This document shows, one piece after another, positions 34,821 through 43,242 of a stretch of 64,000 bases of DNA. Source of the stretch: FEN-987 sp964598845 (GTDB lineage: Archaea > Thermoproteota > Bathyarchaeia > 40CM-2-53-6). The notes below the pieces were generated by a model. The model searched no databases and was not told the DNA's origin. It was given only the letters and a program-made list of their open reading frames with translations. The stretch lies in the NCBI GenBank assembly GCA_964598845.1, contig CAZRDM010000007.1, positions 48,120-112,119 on the forward strand. Direction: 5' to 3'. The first letter of the stretch is position 1, and each line of letters opens with the position of its first letter. A program made the position numbers and the translations under genes.

Positions 34821-35055
34821 CTGTATTCCAACGAGAGAGAGCGCAATCTATGAGAATTGGCAGGTAGTTGTCCCCAGCGACTTTCAAACTTGCCGATATT
34901 TATTGACCAAGTTTCAACAGAACTTCGATAATTGCTTGGGAGCTCCGGGAAACATTTTTAAGTTGTGGTGCTTCGGTCTATGCGGTCACGCTAGGACCTT
35001 CTTCAGCGCGACTGCGTTATGCTCGAGACATTGTTCTCGGAGGCAAAATAAGATC

Positions 35056-35706
35056 ATGAATCCAGAACAGAGGAGTAACATTCCGAAGTATGCGCTCACT
35101 GGGACGACTACCGTAGGCGTGGTCTGCAAGGATGGAATTGTCCTTGGAACGGATACGCGAGCTACCCTTGGAACCTTTGTGGCGCACAAAAGGGCCAAGA
35201 AGGTTTACCCCATAGACGAACATGTGGCAATGACTATAGCTGGAGCTGTAGCCGATGCTCAGACCGTCGTTGAACTACTCAGAGCGAACTCGAAGTTATA
35301 CAAGTACGAGAAGGGCCTTCCAATACCGATAAATGCAGTCGCACGTTTGGCGGCGAACGTACTCTTCTCATCAAGATATTTTCCCCTCATCCTGCAATCC
35401 ATCATTGCCGGCGTAGACGACCAGGGCGCCCACATCTTCGCCCTAGATCCCTTAGGAAGTGTAACTGAAGAGAAATGTGTCTCCACCGGATCGGGTTCGC
35501 CGGTGGCGTATGGCGTCCTCGAACCCGCATACAAAGAAGGTATCCCTCTGAAGGAAGCGATACCGCTCGTGGTTCGCGCCGTCAATGCAGCTATGAAACG
35601 TGACTCCGCGAGCGGTGACAGTTTCGATGTTGCGGTAGTATCGAAAGATGGGTATAGAGAACTAAGTGAGGAGGAAAAGCAGAGGATCCTCTCCGAAGCC
35701 AGTTAA
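35056..35706 (+). CDS. psmB: Proteasome beta subunit
   Basis: A 216-residue Ntn-hydrolase. A propeptide of 16 residues (MNPEQRSNIPKYALTG) precedes the processing site G|TTTVGVVCKDGIVLG, so mature Thr1 is the nucleophile. Further catalytic residues are the Asp in GTDTRAT and the Lys in HKRAKKVYPID (Lys33 equivalent); the late SGDSFDVAVVSKDG is conserved. The frame is open for 159 codons upstream, but ATG 35056 gives the standard propeptide. A TATA-like TTTTTAAG at 34955-34962 implies a leader of roughly 65 bases. No alpha subunit lies in the window. Confidence 0.95.
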   Translation: MNPEQRSNIPKYALTGTTTVGVVCKDGIVLGTDTRATLGTFVAHKRAKKVYPIDEHVAMTIAGAVADAQTVVELLRANSKLYKYEKGLPIPINAVARLAANVLFSSRYFPLILQSIIAGVDDQGAHIFALDPLGSVTEEKCVSTGSGSPVAYGVLEPAYKEGIPLKEAIPLVVRAVNAAMKRDSASGDSFDVAVVSKDGYRELSEEEKQRILSEAS

Positions 35707-35756
35707 CCTCTCATCATGAGAATTCTCAACAACTAGATTTCGCGAAGGGTTCCGCA

Positions 35757-37676
35757 GTGGCTAGACTTGTTGACGATTCACAAGCAAGAATACGCGAGAC
35801 GATAATCACTCACATGCCGAAGGAGGCTGAGATTACAAGAATTGAATTTGAGGGCCCACGTCTTGCAATCTATGTCAAGAACGTTGGCTTACTCCTCGAG
35901 CAGAGCTATGTCGTCACGGATATCGTAAACTTGCTTCACAAGCGTATTGTAATTCGATCGGATCCCTCAATCAGACTCCACGAAACCGAATCAGAACGGT
36001 TGATTAAGAGCGTTGTTCCAGCGGAGGCTGAGATTACGGAAATAAACTTCGATCCCAGCCTCGGCGAAGTAGTAATCGAAGCCAAGAAACCCGGTCTAGC
36101 CATCGGCAAGGATGGAAGTACGCTCCAAGAGATTATCAAGGCGACGAGTTGGCGCCCGAGGGTTCTCCGTGCGCCTCCTCTGCCATCGAAAATCATCGCC
36201 AGCACAAGGCATATTCTCCATTACGAGAGCGAGCAGAGAAGCAGAATCTTCAGAGATGTTGGGGAACGCATCTTCCGGCCCAGATTCACTAGGACCAGCA
36301 GCGTCTTTCTCACACCGCTCGGCGGCTTTCATGAGGTTGGCAGATCCTCGGTACTCGTTCAAACCGAAGAGAGCTGCGTCATGCTCGATTGTGGCATCAA
36401 CGCTGGATCCAGTTATCCGTCCACAGCATATCCCAGAATTGATACAGATGAATTCGATTTAGACAAATTGGATGCTGTCATAGTATCCCACGCTCATCTA
36501 GACCATTGCGGGTTCGTACCTTTCCTTTACAAGTACGGTTATGATGGACCCGTCTATTGTTCTGAGCCGACCTCTGTGCTGATGACGCTTCTTCAGCTCG
36601 ATTATTTGGACGTTTACAGTAAGGAAGGTGGCCACGCCCCCTACGATCAGAAGGATGTCCGCGAAACAGTCATGCACACGATACCGGTGAAGTACGGAGT
36701 TGTGACCGATGTCGCACCGGACATCAAACTCACCCTCCACAACGCGGGTCACATACTGGGCAGTTCAGTTGTGCATCTCCATGTTGGAGAGGGCTTGCAC
36801 AACATCGTGTACACAGGAGACTTCAAGTTTGGTCGGACAATGCTTCTTGAACCTGCAACCTGCTCATTCCCGCGTGCCGAAACCCTGATCATGGAAAGCA
36901 CCTATGGAGCACCAGAGGATGTCATGTCTGACAGAGAGACAGTTGAGGGGCGACTGAGTCAGATCGTCAACGAGACCGCAGAGAAAGGAGGAAAGGTACT
37001 CATTCCAACGCCCGCTGTTGGACGAGCACAGGAAATCATGCTGGTACTCGACGCCTACATGAAGAGCAAGCAGATCAAAGAACTGCCCATATTCATCGAA
37101 GGGATGATCTCCGAGGCCACGGCTATCCATACGGCCTACCCAGAATACTTGGTCCGGGACCTGCGGGAGCAGATTCTGTACAAGGACATCAACCCGTTCC
37201 AGTCTGACTACTTTACCGTAGTCGATCATCCATCGGAGAGGGAGAAGATCGCGGCTGGTGAGCCTGCTGTCATTTTGGCAACATCAGGCATGCTTGAGGG
37301 GGGACCGGCGATAGATTATTTCCGCCACCTAGCGGGCGACGAACGAAATGCCCTCGTATTCGTTAGTTACCAAGTCGAAGGAACTCTCGGGAACAGATTG
37401 AAGAACGGAGTAAGAGAAGTTTCCTTAATGAACAGGAACGGCAAGCTCGAAGCGTACAAGGTAAACATGCGGGTTGAGAGCGTAGAGGGATTCTCGGGAC
37501 ACTCTGATAGAAACCAGTTATTCGGCTTTCTGAAACGAATTTCACCACGGCCGTCAAAGGTGGTGGTCGGCCATGGTGAGAGGAGAAAGTCGGATCTGTT
37601 TGCGCATCAGGTTTCTAGGATTCTGAAGCTGAGGACGATTGTCCCTGATGTATTGGAAACGCTTAGGCTAAGATAA
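35757..37676 (+). CDS. aCPSF1: KH-domain beta-CASP ribonuclease, archaeal transcription termination factor
   Basis: A 639-residue protein: N-terminal KH domains (second KH loop PGLAIGKDGSTLQEI), then a metallo-beta-lactamase domain with HAHLDHCGF (motif II) near residue 243, NAGHILGSSVVH and TGDFKFGRTML, then beta-CASP motifs A to C including ATSGMLEGGPA and GFSGHSDRNQL, and a final KVVVGHGE. This is the complete aCPSF1 plan. The enzyme cleaves U-rich RNA 3' ends and causes transcription termination in archaea. It starts at GTG 35757, 50 bases after psmB, with which it is probably cotranscribed. Confidence 0.95.
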   Translation: MARLVDDSQARIRETIITHMPKEAEITRIEFEGPRLAIYVKNVGLLLEQSYVVTDIVNLLHKRIVIRSDPSIRLHETESERLIKSVVPAEAEITEINFDPSLGEVVIEAKKPGLAIGKDGSTLQEIIKATSWRPRVLRAPPLPSKIIASTRHILHYESEQRSRIFRDVGERIFRPRFTRTSSVFLTPLGGFHEVGRSSVLVQTEESCVMLDCGINAGSSYPSTAYPRIDTDEFDLDKLDAVIVSHAHLDHCGFVPFLYKYGYDGPVYCSEPTSVLMTLLQLDYLDVYSKEGGHAPYDQKDVRETVMHTIPVKYGVVTDVAPDIKLTLHNAGHILGSSVVHLHVGEGLHNIVYTGDFKFGRTMLLEPATCSFPRAETLIMESTYGAPEDVMSDRETVEGRLSQIVNETAEKGGKVLIPTPAVGRAQEIMLVLDAYMKSKQIKELPIFIEGMISEATAIHTAYPEYLVRDLREQILYKDINPFQSDYFTVVDHPSEREKIAAGEPAVILATSGMLEGGPAIDYFRHLAGDERNALVFVSYQVEGTLGNRLKNGVREVSLMNRNGKLEAYKVNMRVESVEGFSGHSDRNQLFGFLKRISPRPSKVVVGHGERRKSDLFAHQVSRILKLRTIVPDVLETLRLR

Positions 37677-37683
37677 TACTGCA

Positions 37684-38052
37684 TTACTCGGTTTCTTCGT
37701 CCGCTCGTACTCCAGCTGTTTGGACAGTCAGAGGATAGGAGCCCCTGCCACGCCAAACCTTCACGGTGGGCGGGGTCATAACGATTCGCTCTTCTCCAAG
37801 CCTTGCGATATCTCCCTGAATTGACTTTATGAAATCAACAAGCTCATTGATCGCCAACTTCGTTTCTTCAACGCTTCGTTTCGCGATGGGCGAGATCTTC
37901 ACAATAAGAATATTGCCCTCAATTATCTCGGCCTTGATTTTGGGAACGTCTGTCGAGTCACGTAGAGGATACGCCTTGACATAGATTGGATGTTGAATTG
38001 ACGGGTTCACCAAAGGCAATCTATCTTCCACATCTTCGTCGGAGTTAACCAT
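37684..38052 (-). CDS. sepF: Archaeal SepF-like cell division protein
   Basis: A 122-residue protein from the preferred start. The SepF core (DUF552) is clear: IYVKAYPLRDSTDVPKIKAE, GNILIVKISPIAKRSVEETK and SIQGDIARLGEERIVMTPP. Archaeal SepF anchors FtsZ to the membrane through an N-terminal amphipathic helix and a dimerising core. The frame extends upstream to 38124, but a TTTAAA lies inside that extension about 57 bases before ATG 38052, which argues for the shorter start; the longer one would add a possible amphipathic segment. No ftsZ gene is in the window. It is convergent with aCPSF1. Confidence 0.8.
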   Translation of the reverse strand: MVNSDEDVEDRLPLVNPSIQHPIYVKAYPLRDSTDVPKIKAEIIEGNILIVKISPIAKRSVEETKLAINELVDFIKSIQGDIARLGEERIVMTPPTVKVWRGRGSYPLTVQTAGVRADEETE

Positions 38053-38262
38053 TGAAAGCCACACTGTGATTGATCCCAGAGAACGTTCTGCTGTCCCAGG
38101 TAGTTGCAGTTTAAACGTTTGCACGTGAACCCGAGGATTCTGACATGCCCATGTAAAGACCTAGCGGAGCTTCCGATGCGAAGTAAGCGGACTTTGTCAT
38201 TCTCGCGTACAGAAATCAATCATAAATAGAACAAGAACTTTGTCTCCAATGGAAAGGGCGCC

Positions 38263-38757
38263 TCAACTTCTCATCTGCCCCATGAAAGAAGACCAGAACT
38301 TGTCGCCAACGTGATGTACGTTAAGTACCATCTTGCCCTTCTTTACCGACCTTATGCTCGTTGAATCCATCTCCGCCAAGCCCAAAGCAATTGGCTTGCC
38401 AAATCTCTCATCAATGACAGCCACCAAATCTCCCTTAGAGAAATCGCCTCTCAACTCACGTATGCCGGGGCGCATTATTTGAGCACCATTAACCACGTGT
38501 GGCACAGCTCCCATGTCTACGACAACTTTCGGCAGTGACTTCACCATTTCTTCGAACTTGAGAGACGGTATCAATCCAATATGACTGCGCAAGATCAAAG
38601 GTTGTCCATCTACGATGAATATAGAATTGTCATCGACAGCTAATTCTTCAAGGGTCTTTGCTGATCTTAGTGCATGCTCTGACGATGGATACTGTCCTAT
38701 GAAATCCCTGAGGAGCTGTTTAGCTTCCTTGTCTTTTAGGTGTCGCCTAGAAGACAA
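38263..38757 (-). CDS. PUA-domain RNA-binding protein (MCT-1/Tma20-like)
   Basis: A 164-residue protein with an N-terminal pre-PUA domain (SSRRHLKDKEAKQLLRDF to ILRSHIGLIPSL) and a C-terminal PUA domain: KVVVDMGAVPHVVNGAQIMR, PGIRELRGDFSKGDLVAVID and GKPIALGLAEMDS. This is the archaeal relative of MCT-1/Tma20, which in eukaryotes acts with DENR in translation re-initiation and ribosome recycling. The TTG start is uncertain. It is divergent from the LSm-L37e operon, a grouping of translation-linked genes. Confidence 0.85.
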   Translation of the reverse strand: MSSRRHLKDKEAKQLLRDFIGQYPSSEHALRSAKTLEELAVDDNSIFIVDGQPLILRSHIGLIPSLKFEEMVKSLPKVVVDMGAVPHVVNGAQIMRPGIRELRGDFSKGDLVAVIDERFGKPIALGLAEMDSTSIRSVKKGKMVLNVHHVGDKFWSSFMGQMRS

Positions 38758-38877
38758 TCTCTTGTCAACCGTCTACATCTGTTGCTTGAATACTTAATAT
38801 CGCGACATCCTTGTAGAGAATGAGAAATGAGTTGTTCGTCGACTAATGAGCCTGTCTGTCGAAATTTGATTATGGCC

Positions 38878-38927
38878 TATATAGCCGAAGCATTAATTTG
38901 GAACGCCCCTGCCCTTTACGGGGAGCG
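38878..38927 (+). promoter_or_regulatory. Promoter and leader hairpin of the LSm-L37e operon
   Basis: TATATA at 38878-38883 predicts transcription from about 38906. At that point CGCCCC and GGGGAGCG (38904-38909 and 38920-38927) can form a hairpin at the very 5' end of a leader of about 50 bases before ATG 38956. Whether the hairpin regulates translation is unknown. Confidence 0.4.
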
Positions 38928-38955
38928 CACTCCGAACACTAGGTCAGAAAGTACA

Positions 38956-39186
38956 ATGTCTACAGTTGCTGAGAAAATCTTCCAAGAGAGCATAAGCAAG
39001 ATTGTTCTTGTGGAGTTGAAAGGAAGTCGAACAATCCGCGGGAAGCTGTACAGCTACGATCAACACATGAACCTAGTACTGGAGGATGCAGAAGACGTTT
39101 CCAACCCCGATAACACGCGAAGTATAGGCACTATTATTGTTAGAGGAGACAATGTCGTACTGGTCTCACCTCCACCAAAGCGGTAA
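38956..39186 (+). CDS. LSm (Sm-like archaeal) RNA-binding protein
   Basis: A 76-residue Sm-fold protein. Sm1 is SKIVLVELKGSRTIRGKLYS with YDQHMNLVLEDAED, which contains the uridine-binding D-x-H-M-N residues; Sm2 is IGTIIVRGDNVVLVSP with the RGD/N turn. It forms a seven-member ring that binds U-rich RNA. I start at ATG 38956 (MSTVAEKIF); the frame is open 43 codons upstream without homology. L37e follows 38 bases later, a conserved archaeal gene pair. Confidence 0.94.
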   Translation: MSTVAEKIFQESISKIVLVELKGSRTIRGKLYSYDQHMNLVLEDAEDVSNPDNTRSIGTIIVRGDNVVLVSPPPKR

Positions 39187-39224
39187 AGATAGACTCGTTC
39201 TGATAATTCGGAGTATGTAGAGAG

Positions 39225-39416
39225 TTGACGAAAGGAACAGCTTCCTTTGGAAGACGGGGACGCTCCAAGACTCACATTCGCTGTAGGCGCTGCGGACGCC
39301 ATTCATATCACGTGAGATGGAAGCGATGTGGGGCTTGCGGCTTCGGCGCGACGAAGAAGTTGCGTAGTTATTCCTGGCAGACCCGCACGCTGAACAGGTT
39401 TAGAAGAATAAGGTAA
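39225..39416 (+). CDS. rpl37e: Ribosomal protein L37e (eL37)
   Basis: A 63-residue basic zinc-binding protein of the large ribosomal subunit. KTHIRCRRCGRHSYHVRWKR and CGACGFG supply the two CxxC pairs, followed by TKKLRSYSWQTRTLNRFRRI, the rRNA-contacting tail. Length is typical. The start is TTG 39225, since no ATG precedes the conserved TKGTASFGRRGRSK. It is cotranscribed with LSm. Confidence 0.95.
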   Translation: MTKGTASFGRRGRSKTHIRCRRCGRHSYHVRWKRCGACGFGATKKLRSYSWQTRTLNRFRRIR

Positions 39417-39531
39417 GGTTCCCAGCGCGTTAGGATACAAAGAATATACGCTGAGTTTAGCATGAAGGTTAGTTCCCAGAGCACGTCGATCGCGGCTGTT
39501 AAAGGGTGAATAAGACCGGAGGGCGATTAAG

Positions 39532-39646
39532 TCAAATGGCAGGTAGCCCCTTCAAAGCTCCAGCCAGTATGGCGCTGGCCAAGGAGAGTGGACGGAGAAT
39601 TTTCCACCTATTGATTAGAGGGACTTCTTTCTTTACCGCCATTTGA
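39532..39646. ncRNA. Candidate structured RNA or 36-residue protein locus
   Basis: TCAAATGGC at 39532-39540 pairs with GCCATTTGA at 39638-39646, and a further GGTA/TACC extends the stem past a one-base bulge. Inside, CCAGC/GCTGG and GTGGA/TCCAC form two hairpins, so the 115 bases fold as a multi-branch structure. A TTAAAG box at 39499-39504 lies about 30 bases before the 5' arm. Both strands also carry a 36-codon ORF beginning with ATGGC; the minus one (MAVKKEVPLINRWKIL, from 39642) looks more protein-like. I cannot decide between RNA and protein. The rest of 39417-39717 shows nothing. Confidence 0.35.
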
Positions 39647-39717
39647 ATGTTCACGTGTGAACCGCTTGGAACTTAAGTCATTACCTGAACTCTAGTGTGC
39701 AAAGCGATTGACATTGA

Positions 39718-40485
39718 TTATGCTGCGGATGAAGACGGTGTCATGGACGTTTCTGCGGTTGCCTCCGCTGGTTTAGCTTCAGCCGAAAGAGCAGCAGGAG
39801 ATGGCTTCTTGAAAGTCTCAACGAAAGCAATTCTTTCTATCTTAGGGAAGAACTTTTCAACATCAGCTGTGAGTGTTCTCTTGGCCACCTGTAGGCCTTC
39901 TAGGAAGAAGGCCTCCTCAGGGATTTCTACCTGCAATGTTCCGTTCTCGATTTTGATATTGAACTTTTGCTGGTCAATTGTCGAAATTCGTCTATGAATT
40001 AGATTTCTGATCTTATCTCCATCGGTTTCAACTATTTTCTCGATAGTCACATCGTAGACGAGCGTTTTCCCAGCGTAAGGATGGTTGTAGTCGACCTGAA
40101 CCCTACCGGCCCCTACGGCTCGTATCTGGGCTACTTTACCGTCAATGTTCACTTGCTGACCTGGAGAAGGAGCAATGCCCTCAGCTGCAAATTTCCGTAA
40201 GGGGACCAACCGCACTTTCTTCGGGTCACGTGAACCGTATGCTTTCTCCGGAGGCACCTCAATCGTATTTGCTTTCCCAACTTCCAACGCAGGAAAAGCC
40301 TCATCCAAGCCCTTCGGTATCCAACCTTCACCCACAACGAGGAAGAACGGTTCGTAGCGTTCTTCCCCGCGATAGATCTTGGCTTCCTTCGCTACGGTCT
40401 CAAGCGTAGTGTCCACTATTTCGCCGGTCTCCTTCACTTTCAGTGCATAGTTGACGAGTAGGAAGTCGCCATTCTTTATGGGCAA
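39718..40485 (-). CDS. FKBP-type peptidyl-prolyl isomerase, long archaeal (SlyD-like) form
   Basis: A 255-residue protein. FLLVNYALKVKETGEIVDTT, FLVVGEGWIPKGLDEAFPAL and PEKAYGSRDPKKVRLVPLRK are FKBP core segments; an IF chaperone insert follows (GQQVNIDGKVAQIRAVGAGR with VDYNHPYAGKTLVYDVTI). Next comes a C-terminal domain of about 100 residues seen in long archaeal FKBPs, and an Ala/Pro/Ser-rich tail. It probably acts as a cytoplasmic folding catalyst and chaperone. The start is TTG 40485. It is monocistronic. Confidence 0.9.
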   Translation of the reverse strand: MPIKNGDFLLVNYALKVKETGEIVDTTLETVAKEAKIYRGEERYEPFFLVVGEGWIPKGLDEAFPALEVGKANTIEVPPEKAYGSRDPKKVRLVPLRKFAAEGIAPSPGQQVNIDGKVAQIRAVGAGRVQVDYNHPYAGKTLVYDVTIEKIVETDGDKIRNLIHRRISTIDQQKFNIKIENGTLQVEIPEEAFFLEGLQVAKRTLTADVEKFFPKIERIAFVETFKKPSPAALSAEAKPAEATAETSMTPSSSAA

Positions 40486-40655
40486 TCGATGACACCTTGA
40501 CTCGTGAAGGCGAAGCTAAGATTTGCCCGTTCTAGATTAATCTTTCAGCATGGTCTAGGGCTAGTCTCTCTTGAGAATATCTAGGAATATCCCCTAAGGG
40601 TAGCTCTTCGATGCGCTCAGACCTAACCGAACCAAGAAAGATATACGATCGCCCG

Positions 40656-41321
40656 TTAGAGCTTGGCGAAAGACACCCTAACAACGTTTTCCAACGTCAA
40701 TTGAGCATAACTCCCTCGGTGTGCAGGTCCCGTGTTGACAAGGTTTGAAGAACCGATTGTGTCGACACCCTGAGCTTCATGAATATGCCCCGAAACAACC
40801 AATGCTGGTTGAACCTTCTCAACAAATCTTCTCACCGAACTACTGCCCGCGTGTACTCCGCTGAAGACGCGATCAATCTTCGTGCCCTTAGGTGGGCAAT
40901 GCGAAACTAAGATTAGATGGCCTCCAAGATGATCTCTCATCGCATTCTCGAGCAGGTCTGTTGCTTCCTCTTCACTATATTCGAAGGGAGTCGAGAATGG
41001 ACCGTGAGGGGAACCACCTAATCCTATTAGATCTACATTTTCCCAGTGTTGGCAACGGCCGTGTAGCGCATGAACCTTCTTGGCTCCTGTCCAAACGCCC
41101 AGTTCAATGTTGTCCATGTTACCCGGAACGAAGTAAATCGGCCCTCCTACCCTGGACAAGTCGATTAGAAGTCGTTTCGCGGCTTCCAAGTTGTAATTCG
41201 CAATATCCCCGGCAACTATGAGCAGTTCAGGTCTCTCAACTGCGATTTTCTGCTTTGCGCGTCCGAAGGCCCGCTCATCACCATGGAAATCTGCAAAAGC
41301 TAAGATCTTCACCTCAAACAT
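40656..41321 (-). CDS. Calcineurin-like metallophosphoesterase
   Basis: A 221-residue phosphoesterase. Metal-site motifs are ILAFADFHGDERAF near residue 5 (D-x-H), LLIVAGDIANY near 34 (GD), YFVPGNMDN near 65 (GN, with Met-Asp instead of the common H-D/E), LILVSHCPPKGT near 136 and VVSGHIHEAQGVD near 176 (GHxH). Substrate unknown. It is close in length to archaeal YfcE/MJ0936-type phosphodiesterases. No partner gene is adjacent. Confidence 0.85.
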   Translation of the reverse strand: MFEVKILAFADFHGDERAFGRAKQKIAVERPELLIVAGDIANYNLEAAKRLLIDLSRVGGPIYFVPGNMDNIELGVWTGAKKVHALHGRCQHWENVDLIGLGGSPHGPFSTPFEYSEEEATDLLENAMRDHLGGHLILVSHCPPKGTKIDRVFSGVHAGSSSVRRFVEKVQPALVVSGHIHEAQGVDTIGSSNLVNTGPAHRGSYAQLTLENVVRVSFAKL

Positions 41322-41528
41322 CCCAGCACCTAAGATTGAGTAGTTCCTGAAGTTGGTTGCTTAGACTCAAAATATGATCGATTCGAATTCCGACCGTCTA
41401 TTGTCATTGTTACATTCATGAAGAGTATGCCCGCTTCATGGATTTGTCACCAAAATGTGATGCCCCCATACATCTGCTGCGCAACTGATATTACCGCAGG
41501 ATTGAGCACACCACGGACGGTCCTGCAT

Positions 41529-41849
41529 TTGTCTGGTCGAAGGAGCTTCTTGAGGAGGAGCACGGCAGCCATTCTTGGAAGCATTGTCAGCCTATTAGCA
41601 GTTCCTCAACTTAACCCGAGAGCCAGCATGGAAGTATCAGCGATCGGTGAGAAACAGTTGCGTCTCCTGCTAGCCTCGAAGGCACTCCTAGAAAAAGCGG
41701 GAATGCTGCGGGCTATGTCAATTTTCCACTACGCCCCAGACTCTGATGAGATCGAGATGGATTGGACCGTCATCCTTCCACCGGAAGATCACATCACCCA
41801 AGATGTCGATGACTTGGCCCAGCAGGTCCTATCACTCGTGGAGCAGTAG
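41529..41849 (+). CDS. Hypothetical protein with possible Tat-type signal
   Basis: Starting at TTG 41529 the protein has 106 residues. SGRRSFLRRSTAAILGSIVS followed by LLAVPQLNPRAS looks like a twin-arginine signal, then a helical region (EKQLRLLLASKALLEKAG) and an acidic C-terminal half with MDWTVILPPEDH. I do not recognise a family. If ATG 41628 is the true start the protein is cytoplasmic and 73 residues long. The frame is open further upstream to 41418 but that part looks non-coding. Confidence 0.45.
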   Translation: MSGRRSFLRRSTAAILGSIVSLLAVPQLNPRASMEVSAIGEKQLRLLLASKALLEKAGMLRAMSIFHYAPDSDEIEMDWTVILPPEDHITQDVDDLAQQVLSLVEQ

Positions 41850-41928
41850 TCATCACACCGATGACTTCTGTTAGTAGAGGAACCCTGCACGAGAGCATTG
41901 TGACAGGCTAAGTGAATCAGTGCCCTGT

Positions 41929-43119
41929 CTACGAGGCTTTCCCGAAGATTTCTCTCGCGGCTGCTACTCCTTCTCCAACTCTGACTTCGTGACCCTGTTC
42001 CGTTAAGACGGATTCTATGGCCGCGGCTGTAGCTAGAATTTCGAATTGCGAAACGGATCCCATTACTCCAATGCGGAAAAGCTTCCCATGAGTCTTTCCC
42101 ATACCCCCCGCTACGACTACACGGTAATTTGAATTCAAGGTTGAACGGAACTTCCTGTCATCGATTCCGGGTGGATAATTGATTGCTAAGACTGTGGTCG
42201 ACCTGACCTCTTTGCGAGCGAAAACCTCCAATCCCATGGCCTCGACAGCAGCGTACATGGCGTTCGCACAGGTTGCATGCCTCTTGAACCGGGCTTCCAA
42301 CCCTTCCTCCCTGATCATCTGCAATGCCTCATCAAGAGCGTAGAAGAGAGTCACAGCAGGAGTGTATGGTGTTTCCTTCTTCTCATCCCAAAACTGCTTG
42401 CAGAGTTGAAGATCGAAGTAATATGAGCGTGGAGCTTTCTTGATAACGTTCCAAGCTTTTTCGCTCACTGAAATCAGAGCTATGCCCGGGGGCGTCATCA
42501 AACATTTTTGGCTGCCAGCTATGCAGACGTCGACTCCCCACTCGTCAACTGGCAGCTCGACACCTCCTTGAATTGAGATGGCATCGACCAGAAAGAGCGC
42601 CCCATACTTTCTGCAGAGCTCCCCTATCTGTCTCAGGTCTGGAGTAGTTACACCTGTTGATGTTTCATTGTAGATAATGGCTACCGCGGTGATGTGGGAG
42701 TCCTCCTTGAGCGCGGCCTCAATCTGGGCTAGAGTAACAGCGTTACCCCACTGAACAGGAACCTCGATTCCCTTCCCACCCAGTAAGTCTACAGCCTCAT
42801 AGAACCTCTGACTGAAGACCCCATTGACTGGAACAATTATCTTCGCTCCAGAAACACAGACGTTGCGGATAGCACATTCGACTCCACCGCTTCCAGACGC
42901 TGTTAGGACGAAGAGATCGTTCTTCGTCCCGAAAACATACTTTGCGTTTTCGACGATTCGAGAGTGAAGTGCCCGAAACTCTGGGCCCCGATGATTGATT
43001 ATCGGGCGAAGCATCGCATTAGCGACACGAGTTGGTATGTTCGTCGGCCCGGGTAACATGATCAGCTGCTTGGTTTCCAAATTTAAATCTCCAGTCGCGA
43101 CCGTGGGGGGCCCATTCAA
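41929..43119 (-). CDS. Class V aminotransferase (alanine-glyoxylate / serine-pyruvate type)
   Basis: A 396-residue PLP enzyme. MLPGPTNIPTRVANAM near residue 21 is the substrate-binding N-terminus, FVLTASGSGGVECAIRNVC binds the phosphate, and NETSTGVTTPDLRQIG and FLVDAISIQGGVELPVDEWG carry the Asp that pairs with the pyridine N. CIAGSQKCLMTPPGIALISV near residue 203 holds the PLP Lys. It probably interconverts glyoxylate/glycine and serine or alanine, which would connect to the glycine decarboxylase 17 kb away. The exact donor is not deducible. Confidence 0.88.
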   Translation of the reverse strand: MNGPPTVATGDLNLETKQLIMLPGPTNIPTRVANAMLRPIINHRGPEFRALHSRIVENAKYVFGTKNDLFVLTASGSGGVECAIRNVCVSGAKIIVPVNGVFSQRFYEAVDLLGGKGIEVPVQWGNAVTLAQIEAALKEDSHITAVAIIYNETSTGVTTPDLRQIGELCRKYGALFLVDAISIQGGVELPVDEWGVDVCIAGSQKCLMTPPGIALISVSEKAWNVIKKAPRSYYFDLQLCKQFWDEKKETPYTPAVTLFYALDEALQMIREEGLEARFKRHATCANAMYAAVEAMGLEVFARKEVRSTTVLAINYPPGIDDRKFRSTLNSNYRVVVAGGMGKTHGKLFRIGVMGSVSQFEILATAAAIESVLTEQGHEVRVGEGVAAAREIFGKAS

Positions 43120-43242
43120 AACTTTTTCCTAGGAATGTCGCATGTGGCATTCACTGTTGTGTTCTGTGGCCGTCAGATAGGAAGACCTTTTCTGGAGGAC
43201 GTACCATTTCAGATTTGAACTTGCAGTGTGAGGTAGCGACTC

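Noticed and set aside
34579..35055. N-terminal extension of the proteasome beta frame (159 codons)
   Set aside because: It covers the complement of the SWIM gene and the promoter region. The normal propeptide starts at 35056.
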